NCBI GenBank assembly: GCA_016903675.1
Contig: JADQBA010000004.1
Coordinates: 1 to 64,000 of the forward strand
Direction of reading: 5' to 3'
Origin: Stigonema ocellatum SAG 48.90 = DSM 106950
GTDB lineage: Bacteria; Cyanobacteriota; Cyanobacteriia; Cyanobacteriales; Nostocaceae
Length of the DNA: 64,000 nt
Made by a program: the position numbers and the translations under genes
Shown: positions 45,158 to 53,571 of the stretch, one piece after another
Numbering within the stretch: position 1 is the stretch's first letter
Layout: every line of letters starts with the position of its first letter
The notes under the pieces: generated by a model
Seen by the model: only the letters and a program-made list of their open reading frames with translations
Databases searched by the model: none
What the model was told of the DNA's origin: nothing

Positions 45158-46111
45158 CTATTTTGCAGTTTCCAGCACTAAATCTTGAAACATGGGTGTG
45201 CTAAGGTAACGTTCGCCAAAGGAAGGTTGGATGATCACGATTAAACGATCAGCGTTTTGCGGGCGTTTAGCTACCTCGATCGCCGCACACAAAACAGCAC
45301 CAGAGGATATACCCGACAACAAACCTTCTTCCTTCGCTAGCCGCCGCCCATATGCCATCGACTGCTCATCACTGACGGCAATCACTTCATTCAGCAAATC
45401 TGTGCGGAGAATCTCTGGGATAAATCCGGCACCAATACCTTGGATTTTATGTGATCCTGGTTGACCTCCTGAAATGACGGGACTATTACTCGGTTCAACT
45501 GCGATCGCCTGAAAACTTGGCTTGCGCCCTTTAATCACTTCAGCAATTCCAGTAATGGTCCCACCAGTACCTACACCCGCAATCACAATATCCACCTCTC
45601 CATCCGTATCCGCCCATATTTCTTCTGCGGTAGTTTCTCTATGAATTTTCGGATTAGCTGGATTGCGGAATTGTTGCAACATAAAAGCATTGGGAACGCT
45701 GCTCACAATTTCTTCAGCTTTGCGAATTGCGCCTCGCATTCCCTCAACTCCTGGTGTCAGCGTCAGATCTGCACCATAAGCTTTTAGCATAGCGCGTCGT
45801 TCTATGCTCATAGTTTCTGGCATTGTCAAAATTAAACTGTAACCACGAGCAGCCGCCACCATTGCTAATCCAATCCCGGTATTACCGGAAGTAGGCTCAA
45901 CTAAAATGCTTTTTCCCGGTTCAATCAACCCCGCCTCTTCTGCCGCCTGCACCATACTTATAGCAATGCGGTCTTTCACCGAAGCTGCTGGGTTCATTCC
46001 TTCCAGTTTCATCACAATCCTCCCCAAACATCCCTCAGCTTGGGGAATCTTGTTTAGCCTAACTAAAGGAGTTCGTCCAATAAGTTCTGTTACATCATTA
46101 GCAATCCGCAT
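45158..46111 (-). CDS. cysK: Cysteine synthase A (O-acetylserine sulfhydrylase)
   Basis: 317 residues, full length. PLP enzyme making cysteine from O-acetylserine and sulfide. ELIGRTPLVRLN opens the fold, NPAASVKDRIA contains the PLP lysine, EPTSGNTGIGLA the substrate loop, GVGTGGTITG the phosphate-binding loop, and GISSGA the C-terminal serine loop. Single-gene unit with short-repeat DNA on both sides. Confidence 0.97.
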   Translation of the reverse strand: MRIANDVTELIGRTPLVRLNKIPQAEGCLGRIVMKLEGMNPAASVKDRIAISMVQAAEEAGLIEPGKSILVEPTSGNTGIGLAMVAAARGYSLILTMPETMSIERRAMLKAYGADLTLTPGVEGMRGAIRKAEEIVSSVPNAFMLQQFRNPANPKIHRETTAEEIWADTDGEVDIVIAGVGTGGTITGIAEVIKGRKPSFQAIAVEPSNSPVISGGQPGSHKIQGIGAGFIPEILRTDLLNEVIAVSDEQSMAYGRRLAKEEGLLSGISSGAVLCAAIEVAKRPQNADRLIVIIQPSFGERYLSTPMFQDLVLETAK

Positions 46112-46322
46112 TTATTTACTCCTAAAAATCTACAATTAGTCCCGAAATTTTACTACACAAATAAGCTGTAGTGATTGAGTACATAAATAAATTTTTTAAA
46201 AAATATCAAGGTTACTTTCGATATTCTAAGACTTTTTGACTTTTTTTTATGTTTGTAAATTACATTTAAGATTTTACTACTTTTTAAGTAAATCGGCAGA
46301 AATAAATGTAATTAATGGGGCA
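46112..46322. other. Intergenic, upstream of cysK
   Basis: AT-rich spacer carrying the presumed cysK promoter; no gene or clear motif found. Confidence 0.5.
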
Positions 46323-46507
46323 TATAGCAATCCGTGCAGGAGTTACAAACACCCCCGCCCCTTTGGGGAAGTCAAAAGTCAAAAGTCAAAAGTCAAAATT
46401 CAAAACACTTTTGACTTTTGACTTTTGACTTTTGAATTTCCGCGTAGCGGCTTGTCCCCCTTGTCCCCCTTATCCCCCTTGTCCGGGACTCAAATAGGAT
46501 TGCTATA
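46323..46507. mobile_element. TATAGCAATCC element (uninterrupted copy), 5-bp TSD
   Basis: Inverted ends TATAGCAATCC and GGATTGCTATA, flanked by GGGCA on both sides. Internal TCAAAAG heptamers and CCCTTGTCC runs match 39877-40185. No coding frame. Confidence 0.8.
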
Positions 46508-46836
46508 GGGCATAGGATTGTCCTCCCCCTGCCATTCTCCATTCCCAGTAAAGTACTATACTTTGTTGAGTACAGGATTTGTTTTCAAAGAACTAGCAAA
46601 AAAACTCTGTTCTACCAAAGCATATATTGGTTTGATGTTGAGTACACAAATGCCAGAACCCCACCTTGTAAATACAAGTACCATAGCCCAAAAATACTAG
46701 TACCCATACCCCAAGAAATTTTTGGAATCCTGACCGAGTGGGAATTATAGGCTTTGAGCACAACCTTAATTAATTTAATAATCTTGATCCAGTTGAGACA
46801 AAACGTTCTGTTGTGAGGCAAATGATATAAAACCTA
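46508..46836. other. Intergenic, no gene seen
   Basis: Contains only short frames without family resemblance. Confidence 0.5.
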
Positions 46837-46971
46837 TAGGATTTACGCAGAGATTCCCCTCTACCCCCCGACATTCCCAAGCGTAAGCCTAGGAACGAGG
46901 GGGGACTTCTTAAACCCTCATCACTGCAAGCAGGATAAATCAACATTCGAGGGTGGAGTGCGTCAGTCCTA
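46837..46971. mobile_element. Degenerate TAGGACTTACGCA element (copy 2)
   Basis: TAGGATTTACGCA and TGCGTCAGTCCTA at the two ends each differ by one base from the 13-bp ends of 3861-4086. No target duplication remains. Confidence 0.55.
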
Positions 46972-47050
46972 TTTCAATCTGAAGTACGGGTGTATATGAA
47001 AAAAAAGATACTTTCTCGCTGGGTGCGTACTGCCAAGCAAGGGAGCCAAT

Positions 47051-47473
47051 ATGAAGTGCAAATTTGTAAATATTCTCACAGTTTGTTTAATTACTTTAGC
47101 TGTACTTTCTCCGGAGCTATTAGTATTTGGTGTCGTTTGGGAGCAACATATGTCGCTCGAACAAATACAGATTTTAGCGTATAAAGGGAATGAAATTAGT
47201 ACAGGCAAATTGGCATTTTCTCCTAAACAAGAAGAGATAGTATCGGATCGAGATAAAACTAACAACAAATTCTTTGATACCACTTTTGTTGAGCAATTCT
47301 TGCCTTATACCAAAAATTATAAATTTGTCAAGATATTGCAATGGTTTTTCTTGTGTATTCCTATTTTTTTAGGAATATTAACTCTTGTTTACGATAGGTA
47401 TCTTATGTATCGCGCTGCTATTTTTCAACAACAAGTGCAAATGTTAGAGAGGCTGTGGCAGCAAAAGTATTGA
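47051..47473 (+). CDS. Small two-helix membrane protein
   Basis: 140 residues. Transmembrane segments at about 6-27 (VNILTVCLITLAVLSPELLV) and 95-115 (ILQWFFLCIPIFLGILTLVY), with a soluble loop between and a helical tail (FQQQVQMLERLWQQKY). No named family. It is 40 bp upstream of two small genes in the same direction. Confidence 0.6.
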   Translation: MKCKFVNILTVCLITLAVLSPELLVFGVVWEQHMSLEQIQILAYKGNEISTGKLAFSPKQEEIVSDRDKTNNKFFDTTFVEQFLPYTKNYKFVKILQWFFLCIPIFLGILTLVYDRYLMYRAAIFQQQVQMLERLWQQKY

Positions 47474-47513
47474 GCAATAGTAAATTCACACTCCACAATT
47501 CAACCAATTCATT

Positions 47514-47765
47514 ATGACAGAAGAACGCCAAGCCCTATATTTCGACCTAATTGACAAACTCATGACTTGCCCCAATGGTCAAGAACCACAAATTTTGGAG
47601 CAACAGCCAGAATTAATTGATGCTGGTTTAGTAAACACAATAGTACAAGTGGCAACTATATTCACACACGAAGGTAATGAAGATGGTGCGAAGTTTTTAA
47701 TCCATGTTGCTCGTGAACTATCTAAGCAACTGGGATTGTACCCTGACGTTTCAAATAAGGAGTAA
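47514..47765 (+). CDS. Small helical protein resembling the N-terminal module of cyanobacterial CHAT/TPR proteins
   Basis: 83 residues. YFDLIDKLMTCPNGQEPQIL and ELIDAGLVNTIVQVATIFTH are very like the opening helical module (CPNGEE..IL...PELVDAGLV) of large cyanobacterial TPR/CHAT proteins, here as a stand-alone protein. It is 2 bp upstream of the next gene, so the two are cotranscribed. Confidence 0.65.
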   Translation: MTEERQALYFDLIDKLMTCPNGQEPQILEQQPELIDAGLVNTIVQVATIFTHEGNEDGAKFLIHVARELSKQLGLYPDVSNKE

Positions 47766-47767
47766 AA

Positions 47768-48079
47768 ATGCTATTGACTTCAACTGACGCCGCACAAATA
47801 GCATTAGAGTTTCTCATGGCAGAATGGAACATTTCAGAAGATGACAGAGAGTGGTTTATAATTGTTAACTCTCGCCTCATTGGTGAATGTTGGTATGTTG
47901 TGGAATTGGCTGTACAAGGATTGCCTGATAGATGGTTCATGCAAGTATACGACAATGGAGAATGCGAATCAAACTATACATTTATATCTCCTGTTCGCAG
48001 TTCACAGCGATATATTGAACATCCAGATTTGCCATACCTTGTAGCAGAAGTATTAGTATCGGAACGTAATGCCCGATAA
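47768..48079 (+). CDS. Hypothetical protein cotranscribed with the CHAT-like module
   Basis: 103 residues, starting 2 bp after the previous stop. Features DAAQIALEFLMAEWNISEDD and CWYVVELAVQGLPDRWFMQV, a cystatin-like or immunity-protein-like alpha-plus-beta layout. No family recognised. Confidence 0.6.
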   Translation: MLLTSTDAAQIALEFLMAEWNISEDDREWFIIVNSRLIGECWYVVELAVQGLPDRWFMQVYDNGECESNYTFISPVRSSQRYIEHPDLPYLVAEVLVSERNAR

Positions 48080-48295
48080 AAAAAATTCAAAATAGATAAG
48101 CAATACGGTTCAGGGTAAAGGAAGATGGGGAATGGGGAATGGGGAATGGGGAATAGCATATTCCCAGTCACCAGTCACCAGTCCCCAATCCCCATTTCAA
48201 TGCACGATAATTAAGACTGGAAACTTTGAATTTTGAATTTAAGATATTTAGCGAATGGGAGGTTTGGCAAAATAATAGCTAACCTCCTTTTATTT

Positions 48296-48434
48296 CAATA
48301 CTGCGTAGGTTTTGAAAAATTGTAGGTTGGGTAGAGCGTAAGCGAAACCCAACAAATGCCGATAAATGTTGGGTTTCGTTCCTCAACCCAACCTACTCTA
48401 AATTTGAGTTTTTAGCAAAACCTACGCAGTATTG
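48296..48434. mobile_element. MITE-like element, family CAATACTGCGTAGGTTTTG, 10-bp TSD
   Basis: Perfect inverted ends CAATACTGCGTAGGTTTTG. It contains the GTAGGTTGGG...CCCAACCTAC hairpin. CCTTTTATTT lies at 48286-48295 and 48435-48444. Directly followed by the next MITE. Confidence 0.88.
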
Positions 48435-48444
48435 CCTTTTATTT

Positions 48445-48549
48445 CAATACGCTTGGTGTTAAGGGTGAGCGGCGATAATTTTAGACGCGATAACCCTTGT
48501 CTCTACATAGGTTGACGGTAGGTAAATTATCTTAACACCAAGCGTATTG
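48445..48549. mobile_element. MITE-like element, family CAATACGCTTGGTGTTA, 10-bp TSD
   Basis: Perfect inverted ends CAATACGCTTGGTGTTAA. CCTTTTATTT lies at 48435-48444 and again at 48550-48559, so the two adjacent elements share three copies of one target. Relative at 28847-28985. Confidence 0.9.
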
Positions 48550-48657
48550 CCTTTTATTTGTAAAATAAGATTTTTAAAATCCGATTTTCTTATATTTAGA
48601 TGAGGAATTTATGATATAGTAAATAATGTGACAATCCATACAAAAATCTGATTTGTC

Positions 48658-48993
48658 ATGATTAGTGAAGACATCTTAGCTAAAGAATTCATAAGGGTCG
48701 TCAATCACTATTATCCAAAAGTAGGGAAATTACTGGACGGCTGTTTTGTGAAAGTAATCACCTGTTACTGGGGACGACCTCCTAAACGCTTGCAATACAT
48801 AGGAATTTATTGCTCTGACGAAGTCATGTGTGATGTGCAAGCCCAAAAAGATGTACTAAGAGAAGTAGCAGACAACATGGGACTAGTTCAAGTAGTCTTT
48901 GTGAATGCTACGCGACTGTTACGCGATCCTATGTCGAAACTCAAGCAGGCAGAACCCCGCTTGTGGTTGGATTTACATTGGATTGCAACTTAA
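48658..48993 (+). CDS. Hypothetical protein
   Basis: 111 residues, helical start EDILAKEFIRVVNHYYPKVG and a strand-rich middle (VKVITCYWGRPPKRLQYIGI). No family known to me. Ends 17 bp before the flavin oxidoreductase gene start. Confidence 0.6.
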   Translation: MISEDILAKEFIRVVNHYYPKVGKLLDGCFVKVITCYWGRPPKRLQYIGIYCSDEVMCDVQAQKDVLREVADNMGLVQVVFVNATRLLRDPMSKLKQAEPRLWLDLHWIAT

Positions 48994-49010
48994 AAACAAT
49001 AGCGATCGCA

Positions 49011-50015
49011 ATGAAAACTGGACTTTTCTGTAATTACGAAAATCATCACTCCTCTGCCCATTGTGCCATCTCCGAGCAAGTCACGCTGGTGAAACATGCG
49101 GAACACTTGGGTTTTGAGGAAGCCTGGGTAACAGAACATCATTTCAATGAATTTAATCTTAGCCCGTCAATTTTGCTGTTGATGGCACATTTGGCGGCGT
49201 TGACTTCAACTATCAGATTAGGTTCGGCGGCAGTATTGCTACCTTTTCATAACCTGATTCGTGTGGCGGAAGACATAGCTACACTGGATAATTTGTGCAA
49301 TGGGCGACTCGCCATTGGAATTGCCAAAGGTGGACCGTTTCCTGAACAAAACAAGCACTTTGCCACATCAATGAGTGAATCCCGCGCTAAGACGCTAGAG
49401 GCAATAGCGTTGATTCAAAAGCTGTTATATGAAGCGGATGTGTCGTTCAACGGGCAGTATTATCAGTGTGATCAAATCACGATTTACCCGAAACCGTTGC
49501 AGCAGCAGATTCCACTCTATTTCGCAAGTGGCGATGATCAGGCGATCGCGTTTGCTGCAAAACATTCCTTCGGCTTAATGGGAGGACCGCCGTTTTCCTT
49601 GGAGAGATTGAAGAATACTATCGCCAAATATCAGACCTTAAATTCCAGTGGTTCTGAAAACCTGATGCTGGCAAGGTTCTTTTTCGTTGCCAAGACATAC
49701 GATGAAGCAGTTAGTGAGGCTTTGCCTTTCATCCAAAAATATAGTATGAAAATGAAAGCTAACTCTGCTCAAGTGATGCAAAATAGCCGCAATCAAAACA
49801 TGAAACCGTTTGATCGCACAAACATTTGTTTTGACGAAGACTATTTGATTGAGAACTCGATTATCGGTGATGTGGTGACTTGTCGGGACAAAATCAAAAA
49901 GTTTCAGGATGAATTAAACTTAGGCACCCTGGCGCTCAAACCCTCCTCTTTTGACCTGCAAAAAAACATTGAGAGTCTGACGCTTTACAACCAAGAGGTA
50001 CGGAATTATATATAA
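49011..50015 (+). CDS. LLM-class (luciferase-like) flavin-dependent oxidoreductase
   Basis: 334 residues from ATG 49011 (MKTGLFCNYENHHSSAHCAI). TIM-barrel bacterial luciferase family: HAEHLGFEEAWVTEHHFNEF, STIRLGSAAVLLPFHNLIRV, AEDIATLDNLCNGRLAIGIA and the C-terminal VVTCRDKIKKFQDELNL. Reduced flavin monooxygenase; substrate unknown. It lies 17 bp behind a small hypothetical gene in the same direction. Confidence 0.93.
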   Translation: MKTGLFCNYENHHSSAHCAISEQVTLVKHAEHLGFEEAWVTEHHFNEFNLSPSILLLMAHLAALTSTIRLGSAAVLLPFHNLIRVAEDIATLDNLCNGRLAIGIAKGGPFPEQNKHFATSMSESRAKTLEAIALIQKLLYEADVSFNGQYYQCDQITIYPKPLQQQIPLYFASGDDQAIAFAAKHSFGLMGGPPFSLERLKNTIAKYQTLNSSGSENLMLARFFFVAKTYDEAVSEALPFIQKYSMKMKANSAQVMQNSRNQNMKPFDRTNICFDEDYLIENSIIGDVVTCRDKIKKFQDELNLGTLALKPSSFDLQKNIESLTLYNQEVRNYI

Positions 50016-50021
50016 AGCGAC

Positions 50022-50106
50022 TGGTTAGTTGTTGGTTGTTAGTGGGTTTCATAGTCGTTTATTGCTAAAACAACCAACAACCAACAGTCAACAACTAACA
50101 ACTAAC
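50022..50106. repeat. Inverted repeat of GTTAGTTGTTGG units
   Basis: GTTAGTTGTTGGTTGTTAG at about 50022-50041 and the complementary CAACAACTAACAACTAAC at 50088-50106 can pair across a 45-bp gap. Confidence 0.75.
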
Positions 50107-50117
50107 AAGTACTGATC

Positions 50118-50486
50118 ATGAATAAATCCTTCCTTCCAGCAGATGATTTGCCACCAACTGAGGCAACGCAAATTGATAGAATACTGCATTCGCAATTAGA
50201 ACGATCTACTGGCAGATGCTTTTATGAGGCGTGCGATAGGATTACACAAGCATTGTTATCTAGTTGTCAATGGTATATCACCACACATGCCGAGATTTTG
50301 ATGCTGGTCATTGACTGCCCAGACATTGTAACTTATTGGCATATAGTCAGTAATATTCCACAGATTGGGAATAGACTAGAGCGGGTTGCTAGTAGCGCTA
50401 AAATTCGCGTCTATCCCCCTTTTGGTAAGGGGACACCATTTGAAATCAGCGTGAATGAAATATCGGCTTACCGAGATTGGCTCTAA
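50118..50486 (+). CDS. Hypothetical protein
   Basis: 122 residues, with LHSQLERSTGRCFYEACDRI, WHIVSNIPQIGNRLERVASS and a C-terminal YPPFGKGTPFEISVNEISAY. A small alpha/beta protein of unknown role, separated from the oxidoreductase by a repeat. Confidence 0.6.
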   Translation: MNKSFLPADDLPPTEATQIDRILHSQLERSTGRCFYEACDRITQALLSSCQWYITTHAEILMLVIDCPDIVTYWHIVSNIPQIGNRLERVASSAKIRVYPPFGKGTPFEISVNEISAYRDWL

Positions 50487-50512
50487 AGCATCCCCGCGTA
50501 TCCTGTGCTCCT

Positions 50513-50553
50513 CAGAATGGGATAGACATTATCTGATTGACCCATTCTGAGGC
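50513..50553. repeat. Hairpin CCTCAGAATGGG / CCCATTCTGAGG
   Basis: A 12-bp perfect stem (CCTCAGAATGGG with CCCATTCTGAGG) at 50512-50553, between two convergent genes; it could act as a bidirectional terminator or mark the site where the toxin remnant was truncated. Confidence 0.65.
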
Positions 50554-50570
50554 AGTAGAAGCTTCCCAAA

Positions 50571-50690
50571 CTAGGATGAGTGCTTCAATTGCATCACTGA
50601 TTGAAAATCAAGATTGGGTTGCCTACGTATGGTGCCAGTTACAATTGCTTGCTTAAGGTCGGCATCTGCTTGAAATCGAACTGTCGTCAT
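50571..50690 (-). pseudogene. N-terminal remnant of a DUF5615-type PIN-like toxin
   Basis: The frame starts at 50690, sharing ATGA with the DUF433 stop, and reads MTTVRFQADADLKQAIVTGT then IRRQPNLDFQSVMQ, the typical start of DUF5615 proteins (RFxADxDLxxxIVxGxxRRxPxxDF). It stops at TAG 50571-50573 after 39 codons, next to the hairpin, so the catalytic part is lost. Confidence 0.75.
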
Positions 50691-51019
50691 ACCTTGCGTT
50701 GCTTCTGTATTTGAGCTGCTTTTAACTTTTGATACAGAAGCATATTTTTCTCTCTAAAAGACTGTTGCAATTTCTCAAACTCTTCCTCACCTTCCTTGAG
50801 ATACGCATCAATTAACTCTCGGTTGGCAAGATAAAAGGCAATAGCACCATAAACCTGTTCCAGGGAGAGTAATGGAAAGTTTTGGGCAATGCTTTCAGGC
50901 GACTCACCATTCAAGAAGGCGTAAACAACTGAATCGAGCGAGATCCGAGTCCCTTCGAGCCAATATCCTTCATCTCGTTGTTCGATATATCGTTTTGCTA
51001 GGGTTGGGGAAGCTGTCAT
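50687..51019 (-). CDS. DUF433 antitoxin-type protein
   Basis: 110 residues. RDEGYWLEGTRISLDSVVYA then FLNGESPESIAQNFPLLSLE are the DUF433 helix-turn-helix-like signature (WRIxGTRIxLDxVVxxFxxG). C-terminal helix EEEFEKLQQSFREKN. DUF433 proteins are commonly encoded directly before DUF5615 toxins, as here, where the toxin start overlaps the stop. Confidence 0.85.
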   Translation of the reverse strand: MTASPTLAKRYIEQRDEGYWLEGTRISLDSVVYAFLNGESPESIAQNFPLLSLEQVYGAIAFYLANRELIDAYLKEGEEEFEKLQQSFREKNMLLYQKLKAAQIQKQRKV

Positions 51020-51061
51020 AAAACTACTGGCTGCTCTTTATCTAAATATTAAGCGATGGCA

Positions 51062-51175
51062 CAATATTGGGCAAGAATTTGGGTGGCTTCGGTAAATCCG
51101 GTGGTGCTAAAAACTACACCAATGACCCCGGCAGGTCTGCGAAGCAATTGGTTACAGAGTTTTGCGACCGGATTA
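51062..51175 (-). pseudogene. Duplicated fragment of the restriction-endonuclease-like gene
   Basis: About 110 bp nearly identical to 52869-52982 (shared AATATTGGGCAAGAATTTGG at left and GTTTTGCGACCGGAT at right). It is an isolated piece of the coding region of the gene at 52718-53107. Confidence 0.8.
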
Positions 51176-51219
51176 TACGGGATTTGCTAAAATAAGCTGA
51201 TAGAAAAAGGCTCATTACT

Positions 51220-51324
51220 ATGGAAAGAAATGATATTGCTACTTGCTTTCAATCAAAAGGAGTACGAGTAAAATCTGGTGCGAAACCTATATCTGTACTG
51301 CTTCCAGGCGAATTAGATACTTAG
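51220..51324 (+). pseudogene. 34-codon frame resembling an RHH-type protein N-terminus
   Basis: The frame reads MERNDIATCFQSKGVRVKSG then AKPISVLLPGELDT and stops. ISVLLPGELD resembles the opening strand of small ribbon-helix-helix proteins. It may be a remnant; just after it GAGGTTGTTTGAAAAG looks like a common IS terminus. Confidence 0.3.
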
Positions 51325-51462
51325 AGGTTGTTTGAAAAGTGGTTGGCTGTGATTTTAGGCAGTTATTAATTCTGGCAGCAATTAGCCAATATGTGCTTTT
51401 TAAAGGAATAGAAGCTATAAAGAATGAGGGATTTATATATTGATTAGATTTACAAGGAGAAG

Positions 51463-51762
51463 ATGCACGTCATCAGTTATAAAACCTTAAGAGAATATGC
51501 AGAAATTCATGCAGATTGTCAGGAAGCTCTTAGCAACTGGTATAAAGTTTCTAGTAAAGCTAAATGGTCAAACTTAGTCGAAGTACAAAAAGTCTTTCCT
51601 AAAGCTGAAGCAGTTGGTTATTTTACGGTTTTTAATATTAAGGGGAATAAATACCGATTGATTGCTAGTATCGATTATGAAGGGCAATTAATTTATATTA
51701 AAAATATCCTCACTCATGCTGAATACGATAAGGAAGAATGGAAAAATGACCCTTACTTTTAA
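51463..51762 (+). CDS. higB: HigB-family mRNA interferase toxin
   Basis: 99 residues. EYAEIHADCQEALSNWYKVS, FNIKGNKYRLIASIDYEGQL and IYIKNILTHAEYDKEEW match the RelE-fold HigB toxins that cleave mRNA on the ribosome. It overlaps the start of higA by 17 bp. No damage seen. Confidence 0.9.
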   Translation: MHVISYKTLREYAEIHADCQEALSNWYKVSSKAKWSNLVEVQKVFPKAEAVGYFTVFNIKGNKYRLIASIDYEGQLIYIKNILTHAEYDKEEWKNDPYF

Positions 51763-52147
51763 TCCAGAGAAATATAAAGAATTATTAACCGCTTATCTTC
51801 CTAAAATTATCAGGACTGAAGCAGAAAATGAACAAGCTTTAGCCATTGTGGAAGATTTAATGCACCGGGAACGCACTCCTGAAGAAAATGAACTATATCA
51901 GTTATTAATTACTTTAATTAAAAAATTTGAACAAGAATATTATCAGCCTGATGAGCAGATTAATCCTCATTCCATGCTTTTGTTTCTTTTAGAACAATCT
52001 GACAAAACTAGAGAAGATTTGAAGGTGGTTTTAGGGTCAGAAAATTTGATGGATCATATTTTAATTGGACAACAGAAAATTACTCCAGAACAAGCGCGAA
52101 AGCTGGGAGAGTTTTTTCATGTTGATCCGAGCTTATTTACAGGCTAG
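51746..52147 (+). CDS. higA: HigA-type antitoxin with XRE helix-turn-helix
   Basis: 133 residues from ATG 51746, which lies inside the higB end. DKTREDLKVVLGSENLMDHI and LIGQQKITPEQARKLGEFFH form the helix-turn-helix, with an N-terminal helical part (KIIRTEAENEQALAIVEDLM) as in other cyanobacterial HigA proteins. Neutralises HigB and represses the operon. Confidence 0.9.
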   Translation: MTLTFNPEKYKELLTAYLPKIIRTEAENEQALAIVEDLMHRERTPEENELYQLLITLIKKFEQEYYQPDEQINPHSMLLFLLEQSDKTREDLKVVLGSENLMDHILIGQQKITPEQARKLGEFFHVDPSLFTG

Positions 52148-52256
52148 ATTGTTTAATCGAGACAAATGAAACCTCTGGCTCCAGCGATCGCTCATCCGTC
52201 CAGTACAGTTAAGGTTCGACCCGATAGCTACATCACTCAATCCTTATAGATTACCT

Positions 52257-52721
52257 TCAGGCAGCTTGGCTAAGAACATTTGCGAGAAATTGGGTGATTT
52301 GTTGAATCAGTGACTGCTGCTGAAGAATCTGAATTTGTCCAGCGTTCAGGCTATTTAGAACGCTGGTGACAGGAGGATGAGCTAGTCGTGTTTCTAAATC
52401 AGTCTTTACTTGAAAGATAATTGCTTCAACCGTGGGAACCGCCATAAAGACTTTGTAGGGAACTCCTGAAGAGGCTGGGAGGAGCAAGCTCGTGATGGTA
52501 CTAGCTTGTTCCTGAATCGCGCCTTCCTCTTGGGTATTTGCATTAATGACCAATGCAACGGGCCGCATTCGTTCTGAGAGAATGGTTCCGGAGAGCGAGC
52601 TAGCAGAATATCTGCCACGAGCTGTAACAAATTCTGTTCTGTACACAAGCTCTGTTGGCAAAAGTTTTTTGAGAATTTCGGTGTTCGTGGAACTTTCAGT
52701 GACTAAATACACAGGTTTCAT
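52257..52721 (-). CDS. Hypothetical protein paired with a restriction-endonuclease-like gene
   Basis: 154 residues. VYLVTESSTNTEILKKLLPT, MRPVALVINANTQEEGAIQE and VPYKVFMAVPTVEAIIFQVK outline a Toprim-like alpha/beta fold with acidic residues (TESST, INANT, VPTVE), though this is uncertain. It overlaps the end of the nuclease-like gene by 4 bp, so the two form a pair. Confidence 0.6.
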   Translation of the reverse strand: MKPVYLVTESSTNTEILKKLLPTELVYRTEFVTARGRYSASSLSGTILSERMRPVALVINANTQEEGAIQEQASTITSLLLPASSGVPYKVFMAVPTVEAIIFQVKTDLETRLAHPPVTSVLNSLNAGQIQILQQQSLIQQITQFLANVLSQAA

Positions 52722-53107
52722 GGTACCTCTTCAATCTCTAGATTGTAGTTCGGCAGTCCTCTCTCTACACAGTAGCGGTATTTTTTGACAAGTCCTCGCC
52801 GCATAAGTTGATGATTAAGTGCATACTCAATTTCATCACCATTCCATAGCAAGATGGCAAGGTTTGCACTATATTGGGCAAGAATTTGGGTGGCTTCGGT
52901 AAATCCTGTGGTGCTAAAAACTACACCAATGATCCCTGCTGGTCTGCGAAGCAATTGGTTACGGAGTTTTGCGACCGGATCGATCGCAATATTCCCGATC
53001 TGATCTTTACATTCCACCAGACAGGATAATTCATCGGTGTAGACAGCCCCATCGATTTGTTCAACTACCGTACCGCCAACAAAGACGGTGTAGGGGTAAG
53101 TAAACCT
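52718..53107 (-). pseudogene. 5'-truncated restriction-endonuclease-like (PD-(D/E)XK) gene
   Basis: The open frame is usually read from a GTG at 53017, but it runs back without a stop to about 53107, adding TYPYTVFVGGTVVEQIDGAV and YTDELSCLVECKDQ. IDGAV followed by CLVECKD gives the D-(X)n-ExK nuclease motif. The upstream part of the domain is absent: at about 53101-53107 the sequence changes to the promoter-like region shared with 54541. AKLRNQLLRRPAGIIGVVFS continues the domain. Its N-terminal third is missing, so it is probably dead. Confidence 0.75.
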
Positions 53108-53345
53108 TCAGGATTTTTGGATGTCATCAATCAAAGCCTTTAGTAGACATAGTCGTGAAAAACAATGACCAGACGCGATTAATCGCGTCTGGTCAAGGGT
53201 TGTACACAACGCACAATTAATTTCTGGAGATGTCAAGTTAACACTCATACACATTATAAATTATCTTTTATTGTATTTACTTAACAAGTATACATGGTGC
53301 AATAGTAACTTCTAATATTTGATTATACTCAAGTGCATCTGGTAT
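53101..53345 (+). promoter_or_regulatory. Upstream region 1, shared with 54541-54710
   Basis: ACCTTCAGGATTTTT, TAAATTATCTTTTNTTGTAT and TTTACTTAACAAG are found here in the same order as upstream of the HTH/PCAT genes. GGTATGATATAAT near 53341 may be a -10 region. The whole gap 53108-53571 has no gene; a CCCACC...GGTGGGAT hairpin lies at 53524-53544. Confidence 0.6.
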
Positions 53346-53571
53346 GATATAATCAACTAGCTTGACCCAACTGATGATAGTTGTATGATGTTTTGTGCTT
53401 GATTTGCTAGGTATTTGTAAATTTTCTATCAATTATTGGTGTTCTACAGAAAGACAATAGCATGTTAAGTTAAATTTGTTAAAGCATATAGAATACTGAA
53501 AAACTGGCTTGGTAGTCAGTAATCCCACCCGTTCTACAGGTGGGATCGTCAATCCGACTTAAAAAAACATC

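Noticed and set aside
48286..48559. A CRISPR-like array
   Set aside because: The three equal 10-bp units are target duplications around two MITEs with perfect inverted ends; spacing and inverted repeats do not fit CRISPR.
52195..52230. tRNA-like GGTTCGACCC segment
   Set aside because: No acceptor or anticodon arms can be paired around it; no tRNA was found in the window.
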